Assembly (NCBI GenBank): GCA_965222745.1
Contig: CBDCUW010000003.1
Coordinates: 62,001-126,000 of the forward strand
DNA: 64,000 nucleotides
DNA from: CBDCUW01 sp965222745
GTDB lineage: Bacteria; Planctomycetota; Planctomycetia; Pirellulales; Pirellulaceae
Reading direction: 5' to 3'
Below the pieces are notes generated by a model. It was not told the DNA's origin, did not search any database, and saw only the letters and a list, made by a program, of their open reading frames with translations. The translations under genes and the position numbers were made by a program. Positions 22,442 to 29,500 of this stretch are shown here, in pieces (position 1 is the stretch's first letter; every line of letters begins with the position of its first letter).

Positions 22442-23326
22442 ATGTCGGCTTTCATTCATTCTCCTTTCACCGATTGCCGCGCTCCCGATTGGGCTTCGGG
22501 TTGGGGACAAGATGAGTATGGGTACTACGCGGAGTTCTCAATCACGACGGGGCCAATGTACTGGGACGCCGTAACACAGCGGATGCGGTGGATCCCTGCC
22601 GGCACCTTTTTGATGGGATCGCCCGAAGACGAATCAACGCGTAATGACAATGAGGTCCAGCGCGAGATCACGATCAGTAATGGTTTCTGGTTAGGGGACA
22701 CGACCTGTCGGCAAGAGTTGTGGGAGGCGGTGATGGGGGATAACCCGAGTCACGTTCCCGGCCCAGCACGTCCCGTTGAAATGGTGAGCCATGACGACGC
22801 AAAAGCGTTTTGTGACCGCGTAAACGAACAGATTACTAGCTTGCGTTTGCGGCTTCCTACCGAAGCTGAGTGGGAGTACGCATGTCGGTCAGGGACCGGC
22901 ACAGCGTTTTCCTACGGCGCGACGGTTTCAACCGATGACGTCAACTTCGACGGGAATTATCCAATGCCAGACTCACCGAAGGGCGAATACCGCGAGACGA
23001 CGATCGATTGCAGAACGCTACCGCCCAACGCATGGGGGGTCTACCAGATGCACGGCAACGTTTGGGAATGGTGTGAAGACTGGTATGGAGAGTATGACCT
23101 CGAAGCGACGTTCGATCCAAGTGGACCTTCGCAAGGCTCGGCCCGCGTCATCCGTGGCGGCAGTTGGATCACCTACGCCAGGCACGCGCGGTCCGCCTAT
23201 CGCGACAGGAGCGTCCCAGCTGCTCGCAGCATCGGCCTGGGCTTCCGCTGCCTGAGTTCGGTCAAGCCAAGTGCCGAACAAGTGAGTGCTGCGAGCAGCG
23301 AGCCGAGGGACGAGGCCGCCGAGTAG
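22442..23326 (+). CDS. Stand-alone diversified FGE-domain protein (DGR target, VR3)
   Basis: 294 residues, one FGE/C-type-lectin domain. Landmarks: RMRWIPAGTFLMGSP, FWLGDTTCRQELWEAVMGDNP, LRLPTEAEWEYACR, MHGNVWEWCEDWYGEYD and RVIRGG..., LGFRCLSSV. VR3 covers residues 234-271. Before the domain, PDWASGWGQDEYGYYAEF repeats a lead motif also found before both FGE domains of the 1185-residue protein. The catalytic FGE cysteines are missing, so binding rather than sulfatase activation is likely. It lacks the vWA-like part and follows the terminator, so it may be expressed separately as a soluble receptor or decoy. Confidence 0.9.
   Translation: MSAFIHSPFTDCRAPDWASGWGQDEYGYYAEFSITTGPMYWDAVTQRMRWIPAGTFLMGSPEDESTRNDNEVQREITISNGFWLGDTTCRQELWEAVMGDNPSHVPGPARPVEMVSHDDAKAFCDRVNEQITSLRLRLPTEAEWEYACRSGTGTAFSYGATVSTDDVNFDGNYPMPDSPKGEYRETTIDCRTLPPNAWGVYQMHGNVWEWCEDWYGEYDLEATFDPSGPSQGSARVIRGGSWITYARHARSAYRDRSVPAARSIGLGFRCLSSVKPSAEQVSAASSEPRDEAAE
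23141..23254 (+). repeat. DGR variable repeat VR3
   Basis: Thirteen substitutions relative to the template, all at adenines. Homology to the template extends about ten bases further upstream than in VR1 or VR2 (TCGCAA before GCTCG), with one base inserted. It is followed by AGTTCGGTCA and the second copy of the 96-base flank. Confidence 0.95.
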
Positions 23327-23350
23327 CGACGAACGCAGTGAGGCGCGCGA
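23255..23350 (+). repeat. 96-base VR flank, copy 2
   Basis: Near-identical to 20452-20547 with three mismatches. One mismatch turns the CAG codon of copy 1 into the TAG stop of this gene, so this protein ends six residues earlier. In this copy GCTG-CGAG-CAGC could form a tiny hairpin; copy 1 has a mismatch there. Confidence 0.9.
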
Positions 23351-23861
23351 TGTGCCGAATCTGCCGCGTTTCTCGACGGGCGAGCCGTAATTTACCAACC
23401 GGTGTGTCATCATCGACGGCCACCCTCGGACGCATGTGAGTAGAAATACCGACGCAACTTACAGTTATTTCAAATTCTCCTCGGTTGCATCGGCTTCGCT
23501 GAGTTACGCATGAGGCGGAGCCACAGCGGTGAAAACAACCGACGCAGGGAAAAGAAAATTGCGGACACGTTTGAACTTTCTGCAACTTGTTGTCAGATCA
23601 AGAGTTGCGACGCACACCCGCCGTGTGCAAGTCGGGCGACTGGAGTTGAATCAGCGACCTCTACTTCCCGAAGCTTGTCAGACGTGATTGGGTTAACGCT
23701 TGCTTTGCACGTTAAAGCAATGACTCGTCTTGTCGGACCAGCTTTTCCGAGCGTTCGTGAACGGTGTTGTACGTTTGTGTACCGCGACGCCCTTTGTGAC
23801 CGTGGTTTCCGAGCGACCAATCGCCTGTCCGCTGGCTCGCTACCCGAGTAAGAACAGGGAC
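23351..23861. other. Intergenic region after the DGR island
   Basis: About 510 bases between the VR3 flank and the Hcp-like gene. I see no gene, terminator or second copy of the tRNA-like segment noted near 11165 that would define a right island end. Confidence 0.45.
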
Positions 23862-24323
23862 ATGTTGACGACGCGCAACCACCGATCGATTAAGCTGGAC
23901 AAGGCGACGCCTCACCTGATCGGAATGCTCGACGGCACTCGGACGCTTGAGAGGTTGCTCGACAGCTTCGCGTGGAGTTTTAGCGGCCTGAATGTTGGCG
24001 AGTTCTCGATCGAAAAGACCTTTGACAAGGCGACGCCCGAACTGATCGACGACGCAACGTCCGGAGGGCCACATGACGGTAAGGACCTGGCCATCGATTC
24101 GTTCAGCTGGGGAGCCCGCCTAGACACTAACATGAGCACGAGTGAATCGGAGGCCGATGCGTTTACATTCTCTCGCCCCGTCGATCTCGCGACGCCGGGA
24201 TTGTTCTCGTTGGCCGCCACGGGAAACACGGTAACGCCGGTCACGATTACCAAGAAAATCCTCGTTGACGGAAAGTTGGTGACCAACGCTGAATGGACTT
24301 TGTATCAGCGCTTTCCGATGTGA
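23862..24323 (+). CDS. Hcp-like (type VI tube family) protein with duplicated motif
   Basis: 153 residues from the ATG at 23862, which has AGGGA five bases upstream; a longer frame from 23730 is unlikely. The C-terminal part (LAIDSFSWGARLDTNM, FTFSRPVDLATPGLF, TPVTITKKIL) matches the Hcp1 family pattern: 'I.sfsWg', 'f.ft...D.aTP.L', 'v.i.k'. The 'DxATPxL' element occurs three times (LDKATPHLI, FDKATPELI, VDLATPGLF) and the 'SF.W' element twice, so the protein looks like partial duplications of Hcp strands rather than one regular subunit. No other type VI genes are nearby. It could be a decayed or repurposed tube protein. Confidence 0.55.
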   Translation: MLTTRNHRSIKLDKATPHLIGMLDGTRTLERLLDSFAWSFSGLNVGEFSIEKTFDKATPELIDDATSGGPHDGKDLAIDSFSWGARLDTNMSTSESEADAFTFSRPVDLATPGLFSLAATGNTVTPVTITKKILVDGKLVTNAEWTLYQRFPM

Positions 24324-24400
24324 TTCTCACCGGGTACTCAACGACCGGGAGCCAAACCTAAAAATGCTGGGGCAATTCGGGTTGCTAATTCGGTGACGAC

Positions 24401-25840
24401 CTACGGTTTTGGCTTGTACTTCTTTTCGACGGATTGGCGGAACGGAACGTCCGGGAACGGATCCTTGGTTCGTTCTTGCCATTGGGCCAGGGCGCGCTGG
24501 AGCCTCGATTGAATTTCCTCCACCGCGACGTTCCCGGCTAGATTCTGAAATTCGATGGGGTCGGTTTGCAGATCGTACAATTCCCACTTCGGTGGATTCT
24601 TCAGACGCTCCATTGCCAAGCGGACCGCATGACGTTCTGGAAGCTTTTGTGCCTCGGAATAGGCCTTGTCCCCGTCAACCGAGTCCGACGCGGTGGTCTC
24701 GGTTGCCCGCAAGTTGTGAATCAACTTGTACCTTCCATCGGTGATCGCTCGCCGTGGGAAAAAGGGGACGGCTCCGTGGTAATGAAACTCCGCGACAAGA
24801 GTGCTGCGCCAAGCGACCTGTTCGGCGTCCTTTTTCAAAACGCCTCGCAGGGAACGACCGTGGAGCTTGGATGTTGTTTCGATGCCCGCGGCGTCCATGA
24901 TGGTCGGATAAATGTCCACGCTGCTGACCAGCCGATCGGACACGTGCGGCTGGGACACGCCCGGCCAGCGGACGATGAACGGGACGCGAAGTCCCGATTC
25001 GTAACAACTGGTTTTTCCACGAGTGAAGGGTGGCCCGTGATCGCCCAGAAAAATCACGAGGGTATTGTTCCGGTTGCCCGTCTCCTGCAGGACTGCTTCC
25101 AGCATGCCGATCGCAACGTCGATGCGATGCACGCAGTTGTAGTATCCGGCGATTTTTTTGAGCTGATCCGGCGTGTCGATCTGTTGCCAAGGCCAAGCAC
25201 GGACGTCGCCTGGTCCGAGCACATTCTCCGGCAACCGCTTGACCGTATCGGGAAAGTACTGGGGGCCCCGGTTGCCGCCAGGCAGACGCTGCCGCGCCAC
25301 GTGCGGGTCGAACAGGTTGAACATTAAGAACCAAGGCGCGTCGCCAGCCTGCATGAACTCACGAGCAAACCCAACCTGCAACCTGACGTCGCGGCTGCCG
25401 AATCCTTCGCTCGTCCGCATGTCAAAGGCGAACTCTTTTTCGGGACCAACGTGCAGTTTGCCGATGATGCCGGTCCGATATCCATGGTCTTTCAATACGT
25501 TTGGCAACAACGAATCGACCAGATGCTCGTGCACGCGGAAACCAACGTTGGCGTTCAACAATCCGTATTGCCCGTTTCCGTGTGGGTACAATCCCGTGAA
25601 CATGGATGAACGAGACGGGCTGCAGGAGGCCTGGCTGACGTAAGCGGTGCGAAAGCGAACCGATTCGCCAGCCAGGCGGTCAATATTCGGAGTGCTGGCG
25701 ATCGGGTCGTCGTAGCAGGAAAGCTGTAAACCCAGGTCATCGGCCGTGATCAACAAAACGTTGGGGCGATCATCCGCCAGGGCGTTGACCGCAGCGGCTA
25801 CCAGAACGATCGCCGCGCTCAATCGCCCGATCATGAACAT
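24401..25840 (-). CDS. Secreted sulfatase (heparan N-sulfatase/sulfamidase-like)
   Basis: About 479 residues with signal peptide MFMIGRLSAAIVLVAAAVNALA. The ATG at 25840 is chosen because GAGG lies nine bases upstream; 25849 and 25834 are alternatives. NVLLITADDLG binds the metal, CSPSRSSMFTGLYPHGNGQYGL carries the formylglycine cysteine in a canonical C-x-P-S-R, and IIGKLHVGPEKEFAFD plus LGDHGPPFTRGKTSCYESGLRVPF complete the site. These blocks fit the sulfamidase branch (S1_8-like), which removes N- or O-sulfate from glycans. It stands just upstream of a PQQ propeller gene on the same strand. Confidence 0.9.
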   Translation of the reverse strand: MFMIGRLSAAIVLVAAAVNALADDRPNVLLITADDLGLQLSCYDDPIASTPNIDRLAGESVRFRTAYVSQASCSPSRSSMFTGLYPHGNGQYGLLNANVGFRVHEHLVDSLLPNVLKDHGYRTGIIGKLHVGPEKEFAFDMRTSEGFGSRDVRLQVGFAREFMQAGDAPWFLMFNLFDPHVARQRLPGGNRGPQYFPDTVKRLPENVLGPGDVRAWPWQQIDTPDQLKKIAGYYNCVHRIDVAIGMLEAVLQETGNRNNTLVIFLGDHGPPFTRGKTSCYESGLRVPFIVRWPGVSQPHVSDRLVSSVDIYPTIMDAAGIETTSKLHGRSLRGVLKKDAEQVAWRSTLVAEFHYHGAVPFFPRRAITDGRYKLIHNLRATETTASDSVDGDKAYSEAQKLPERHAVRLAMERLKNPPKWELYDLQTDPIEFQNLAGNVAVEEIQSRLQRALAQWQERTKDPFPDVPFRQSVEKKYKPKP

Positions 25841-25931
25841 GCATTGCATCCTCAGTCCTCGTCAGGAATCTGGTCGAATGTCAGCGTCGAATCGGAGCTC
25901 CTAGCCGGACAGCCGATTCGGTTTTCGTCGC

Positions 25932-27215
25932 TCAGTCTTTTCGGATCGCCCACAGGGCTTCAAAGGTTCGCAGATAAAGGGAGCCGTCTGAGATCACGGG
26001 CGAGGCTGACGTGGGTTCGCCCGTATCGTTCTGCGCGACCATCTCAAAATTTCGGCCCGCCTTCACCACCGTGACCTTGCCGTCCCGGGCGGTCAGGTAG
26101 AGATGGCCGCCTGCGAACACAGGTGAAGCGCGGTGCCGGTGGCTGTGAGTGCGTTGCATGTAGACCTCTTGGCCGGTCTTCCGATCCAGTACAAGCAGCA
26201 TGCCGTTTTCTCGGCACAGGTAAACCAGATCGCCGTGTATCAGCGGGGACGGTACGTCGGGTGTGTTCGTCTCTCGAACCCAGAGGATCGCATCGCTATC
26301 GGTCAGGTCACCCTGTTTGTCGGCGGCAATCGCAAAAACAGGACCGTTCTTTGCCGTCGGGCACACCACGATGCCCTCGGCCGCGGCCGGAGAGGCAACG
26401 AAACGCAGTGTTGGGTGATAACTTTGGCCTTGAGGGTTGAGGCCGCCAAGCCTCCAGATTTCCTTTCCGTCCTCCAGCGAATACGCCACGGTGTAATCCG
26501 CTCCATGAGTGATCAGAAACGTGTTGCCGCCAAAATCGTAGAGCATCGGCGACGCGTACGAATGCTCGTTCTCCCTGGTAGCCCCCGTGACGCGATCGAC
26601 CTTCCACAAGTGATCGCCGGAGTGTGCGTCCATTGCCACCACAATGGCTTCCTGTGTACTCGCTTTCCCGTCCCCGTGAATCAGCTGGGCAAACAGTCGG
26701 CCATCGTGCAGCACCGGGGTGGCGGACATGCCGAACGCAATGTCGAACTTTCCGTAACGCTGCTGAAGATTGGCATGCCACACCGGCTCTCCCGAAACGG
26801 TGAAGCAGGCGAGATGTCCGGTGCCCATGAATGACCAAACATGTTTACCATCGGTGATGGGTGACGGCGAAGCAGAATTGCCTTCGTCGCCACGCGCGTT
26901 TTTGTTGCCTTGACCCACTTCCCTTCGCCATTGTTCTTTGCCGTCGATTCCAAAGCACATCAGCAGCAGGCTTTCGCCGTCGATGGTGGTCAGGAAAATC
27001 TGGTCGTCCCAAACAACCGGCGTTGCACCAGCCGGTCCCGGCAATTCCACTCGCCAGGCCACGTTTTTCTCTTTCGACCAGCGAATCGGAACATTCTTCT
27101 CCGTCGAAATGCCATTGCTGGTTGGTCCCCGCCACGACCCCCAGTTGTCAGACAGGCAGGGGTTGGCACTGATGACAACCAACAGTAGTGCACAAATGAC
27201 AGTGATCGGCTTCAT
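25932..27215 (-). CDS. Secreted PQQ-like beta-propeller protein
   Basis: 427 residues from the ATG at 27215, giving MKPITVICALLLVVISANPCLS as signal peptide. Propeller blades recur with the tryptophan-docking pattern: WRGPTSNGISTE, GATPVVWDDQIFL, GKEQWRREV, SPITDGKHVWSF, GEPVWHANL, GDHLWKVDR, GKEIWRLGG and TGQEVYMQR. Planctomycetes carry many such BamB/quinoprotein-like propellers of unknown role. There are no clear PQQ ligands, so a binding or scaffold role is as likely as enzymatic activity. It may be co-transcribed with the sulfatase downstream. Confidence 0.8.
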   Translation of the reverse strand: MKPITVICALLLVVISANPCLSDNWGSWRGPTSNGISTEKNVPIRWSKEKNVAWRVELPGPAGATPVVWDDQIFLTTIDGESLLLMCFGIDGKEQWRREVGQGNKNARGDEGNSASPSPITDGKHVWSFMGTGHLACFTVSGEPVWHANLQQRYGKFDIAFGMSATPVLHDGRLFAQLIHGDGKASTQEAIVVAMDAHSGDHLWKVDRVTGATRENEHSYASPMLYDFGGNTFLITHGADYTVAYSLEDGKEIWRLGGLNPQGQSYHPTLRFVASPAAAEGIVVCPTAKNGPVFAIAADKQGDLTDSDAILWVRETNTPDVPSPLIHGDLVYLCRENGMLLVLDRKTGQEVYMQRTHSHRHRASPVFAGGHLYLTARDGKVTVVKAGRNFEMVAQNDTGEPTSASPVISDGSLYLRTFEALWAIRKD

Positions 27216-27336
27216 TGGTGGCTTTCTCGTCTGCGGGAACAAATCGAACGGAAGATTACTCTAATTCATGATCGTAAACCACCAGCTTTGCTGGTGAGTA
27301 CTCACTAGGCTCCGCCGTTCCGGGAGCATAAAAAAA

Positions 27337-27377
27337 GGATCCTCCTGAGGAAGGCCCCGAGGGGCGCAGGAGGATCC
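27337..27377 (+). promoter_or_regulatory. Hairpin sequestering the tnpA ribosome-binding site
   Basis: GGATCCTCCTG (27337-27347) pairs perfectly with CAGGAGGATCC (27367-27377). The right arm contains the AGGAGG site just before the tnpA ATG at 27380, so in mRNA the site is locked in an 11-bp stem. IS200 elements are known to limit transposase translation this way. Confidence 0.85.
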
Positions 27378-27379
27378 CC

Positions 27380-27814
27380 ATGAAAGACTGGCGTAGCCAA
27401 ACCCACGTGAAGTGGGACTGCAAGTACCACGTAGTGATTGTTCCAAAGTACAGGAGGCGTAGATTTTATGGAAGTCTTCGGCTGGAGATCGGGAAGATTC
27501 TTCGGCAGCTTTGTCAGCAAAAGGAGATTGAGCTGCTGAAAGGGAATGCCTTGCCGGATCATGTTCACATGCTATTGAGCGTTCCACCGAAGTACAGCAT
27601 TGCCAATACGGTAGGCTTTTTGAAAGGAAAGAGTGCCATTCGGATCAACCGCGACCTCGGAAAAGTGAAAGGAAGCTTGTATGGACGAGCGTTCTGGTCA
27701 CGCGGCTATTGCGTGAGCACTGTGGGGCTGGATGAAGCGATGATCAAGGAGTACATCCAGAACCAGGAAAAACACGAGCGTGACGAAGAACGCGGTTTGT
27801 TTGATTTAGATTAA
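27380..27814 (+). CDS. tnpA: IS200-type transposase TnpA (Y1 HUH)
   Basis: 144 residues. The HUH metal-binding motif is LPDHVHMLLSVPP, and the single catalytic tyrosine is expected in the C-terminal helix MIKEYIQNQEKHE (Tyr in KEYIQNQ). CKYHVVIVPKYRRR and SLYGRAFWSRGYCVSTVG are further family blocks. The enzyme moves single-stranded DNA through the subterminal hairpins. The gene appears intact and full length. Confidence 0.92.
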   Translation: MKDWRSQTHVKWDCKYHVVIVPKYRRRRFYGSLRLEIGKILRQLCQQKEIELLKGNALPDHVHMLLSVPPKYSIANTVGFLKGKSAIRINRDLGKVKGSLYGRAFWSRGYCVSTVGLDEAMIKEYIQNQEKHERDEERGLFDLD

Positions 27815-27885
27815 CACCACCAACAACGGCCCCTTTTAGGGGCCTTCCTCAAGCCACCGGCTCTGCCGGTGGTCACTGACTCCAG

Positions 27886-28232
27886 CGATATCCTATTGCA
27901 TCAGGAATGCTGTCGGCAATCGCCACATCAGCGTATTGCCCGGGAAGAAAAACAAAGTGGTTGGCGTAGGAAGCAAACCGCTGTCCAGCCTTCGGTTTTG
28001 CACTCAGTGCAGTCGGCTTTTGCCAGCGGAATGCGGATTGATGCCGAAGGCATCGCAGAGGGTAGCCGTCGGCAAATACAGAATCGCCGACTTGGGACAA
28101 GTCGGCCTACGATGAGCGAGGGATTTTTGCGAAATTCCCATCGTAGATGCGCAGTAGTTACAATGCTCGGCGTGACGACGAATCGTCGATGATTTTGCAC
28201 GCAGTTGTTTCATTGTCCCAGGATTGAACGAC
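27886..28232. other. Intergenic region with a family-A repeat
   Basis: About 350 bases between the insertion sequence and the sulfite oxidase gene. The only recognisable element is one family-A palindrome half at 28077-28110. A GCCGAAGGCATCGCAGAGGG-like stretch is not protein-like on either strand. Confidence 0.45.
28077..28110. repeat. Family-A intergenic repeat (single unit)
   Basis: TACAGAATCGCCGACTTGGG followed by ACAAGTCGGCCTAC: CCGACTTG and CAAGTCGG pair around a G-rich loop. The same unit recurs at 29422, 33626, 55666 and 59288, mostly as inverted pairs. Confidence 0.75.
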
Positions 28233-29414
28233 ATGTCCTCACTCCAGCTTTCTCGTCGCGATCTGATGCTTGCCGGTGGCGGTATGGTGGTGGCGAGTGT
28301 TATGCCGGCGAGACTGGTCGGTGGTGATCAGGTCGATGCGTTGGGCAAGGATTTGGATTTTCTGACCACCGATCCGGCTCGCAACGGCGGCCCGCAGCTC
28401 AGTAAGTTGGTCCAATCGTGGCTCACTCCCACGAAACATTTCTACGTTCGCAGCCATGCGGCGAACCCTCCAATTGACCCTGCCGATTATCGGCTGAGTA
28501 TCGAAGGGCTGGTGCGACGGCCGACGACGATGACGCTTGGTGAACTATCGAAGATGACGCAACACCAAATCGTTGCGACGTTGACCTGCGCCGGCAATCG
28601 GCGTACCGAGTTCAATCAAGAAGAAAAAGTGGGTGGCGTCCAGTGGGGGGCCAATGCAATCGGCAACGCGACTTGGGCGGGCGTTGCATTGGCGGACGTG
28701 TTGAAGAAAGCGGAGGTTTTGGAAAACGCCAAACATGTCTGGTTCGAAGGACTCGACGAAATCAAGCGAGACGACGGCGTGATTCCGTTCGGCGGATCGA
28801 TTCCGATACACAAAGCGATGATCACCGGCCCGATTCCAGGAACGCTGTTGGCAAGCAAGATGAACGGTTCAGCGTTGACCGCTGATCATGGTTTTCCGCT
28901 GCGCACGGTTGTTCCCGGATACATCGGCGCCCGCAGTGTCAAATGGCTCGGACGAGTGGTTGTCAGTGACCGCCCGTCGCCCAATCACTACGTGACGAAC
29001 GCCTACAAGATCGTCAGTAAAATGGATCCGATTGATTGGACTGAGTCGGGACCGATCTATCGTTATCCGATCAATGCCGCAATCGCGGCGCCGAGTGAAA
29101 ACTCGCAAGTGCCGGCCGGTCCGGTGGAAGTGACCGGTTACGTTCTGCCCAGCGGCCGGCCCGATGCGACGATCAAACGAGTGACGATTTCGGCCGACGA
29201 AGGTAAAAACTGGACCACCGCACAGCTGACCGGCGAAGACCATCCTTTCTGTTGGCAACTTTGGAAAGCGAAAGTCAACGTCACGCCGGGGACCAAACGC
29301 CTGGTGCTGAAAGCAACCGACTCGGCCGGCGGATTCATGCCAGGCCGAGTCCCCTGGAATGCCAAAGGCTATCTGCAGAACTCGTGGTTCAAGCTGCCGA
29401 TCCAGGTGAGCTGA
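28233..29414 (+). CDS. Sulfite oxidase-family molybdopterin protein, Tat-exported
   Basis: 393 residues from the ATG at 28233. The N-terminus LSRRDLMLAGGGMVVASVM is a twin-arginine signal, so the folded cofactor-loaded protein is exported. The molybdopterin domain contains ATLTCAGNRR with Cys119 as the molybdenum ligand, GVQWGANAIGNATWAGVAL and LTADHGFPLRTVVPGYIGARSVKWL, the plant/SorT-like sulfite oxidase signature. A C-terminal immunoglobulin-like dimerisation domain follows (ISADEGKNWTTAQL). It has no heme domain, so electrons must pass to a separate cytochrome. The reaction is probably sulfite to sulfate, which would fit a sulfatase-rich lifestyle. Confidence 0.88.
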   Translation: MSSLQLSRRDLMLAGGGMVVASVMPARLVGGDQVDALGKDLDFLTTDPARNGGPQLSKLVQSWLTPTKHFYVRSHAANPPIDPADYRLSIEGLVRRPTTMTLGELSKMTQHQIVATLTCAGNRRTEFNQEEKVGGVQWGANAIGNATWAGVALADVLKKAEVLENAKHVWFEGLDEIKRDDGVIPFGGSIPIHKAMITGPIPGTLLASKMNGSALTADHGFPLRTVVPGYIGARSVKWLGRVVVSDRPSPNHYVTNAYKIVSKMDPIDWTESGPIYRYPINAAIAAPSENSQVPAGPVEVTGYVLPSGRPDATIKRVTISADEGKNWTTAQLTGEDHPFCWQLWKAKVNVTPGTKRLVLKATDSAGGFMPGRVPWNAKGYLQNSWFKLPIQVS

Positions 29415-29421
29415 ATACCTC

Positions 29422-29495
29422 GTAGGCCGACTTGTTCCCAAGTCGGCGAATACTGAGTCGATGTGCCTCGCCGGCTTGGGGACAAGTCGGCCTAC
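29422..29495. repeat. Family-A inverted repeat pair
   Basis: GTAGGCCGACTTGTTCCCAA at one end and GGGGACAAGTCGGCCTAC at the other face each other between the convergent sulfite oxidase and thrS genes. The pair could fold as a long hairpin and act as a bidirectional terminator. Confidence 0.8.
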
Positions 29496-29500
29496 GTCTG

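Larger units (their letters stand above)
27262..27885 (+). mobile_element. IS200-type insertion sequence (IS200/IS605 family)
   Basis: About 0.6 kb holding only tnpA and no accessory tnpB. The subterminal hairpins that replace inverted repeats in this family are visible: CACCAGC-TTT-GCTGGTG (27280-27296) on the left and CCACCGGC-TCT-GCCGGTGG (27854-27872) on the right, both preceded by AA(A/G)CC. A stem GGCCCC/GGGGCC (27828-27844) after the gene may terminate transcription. End points are estimates, because this family makes no target duplication. Confidence 0.8.

Noticed and set aside
16981..23326. FGE domains as maturation enzymes for the two nearby sulfatases
   Set aside because: The active-site cysteine pair is missing and the same residues are being diversified, which is incompatible with a fixed catalytic role.
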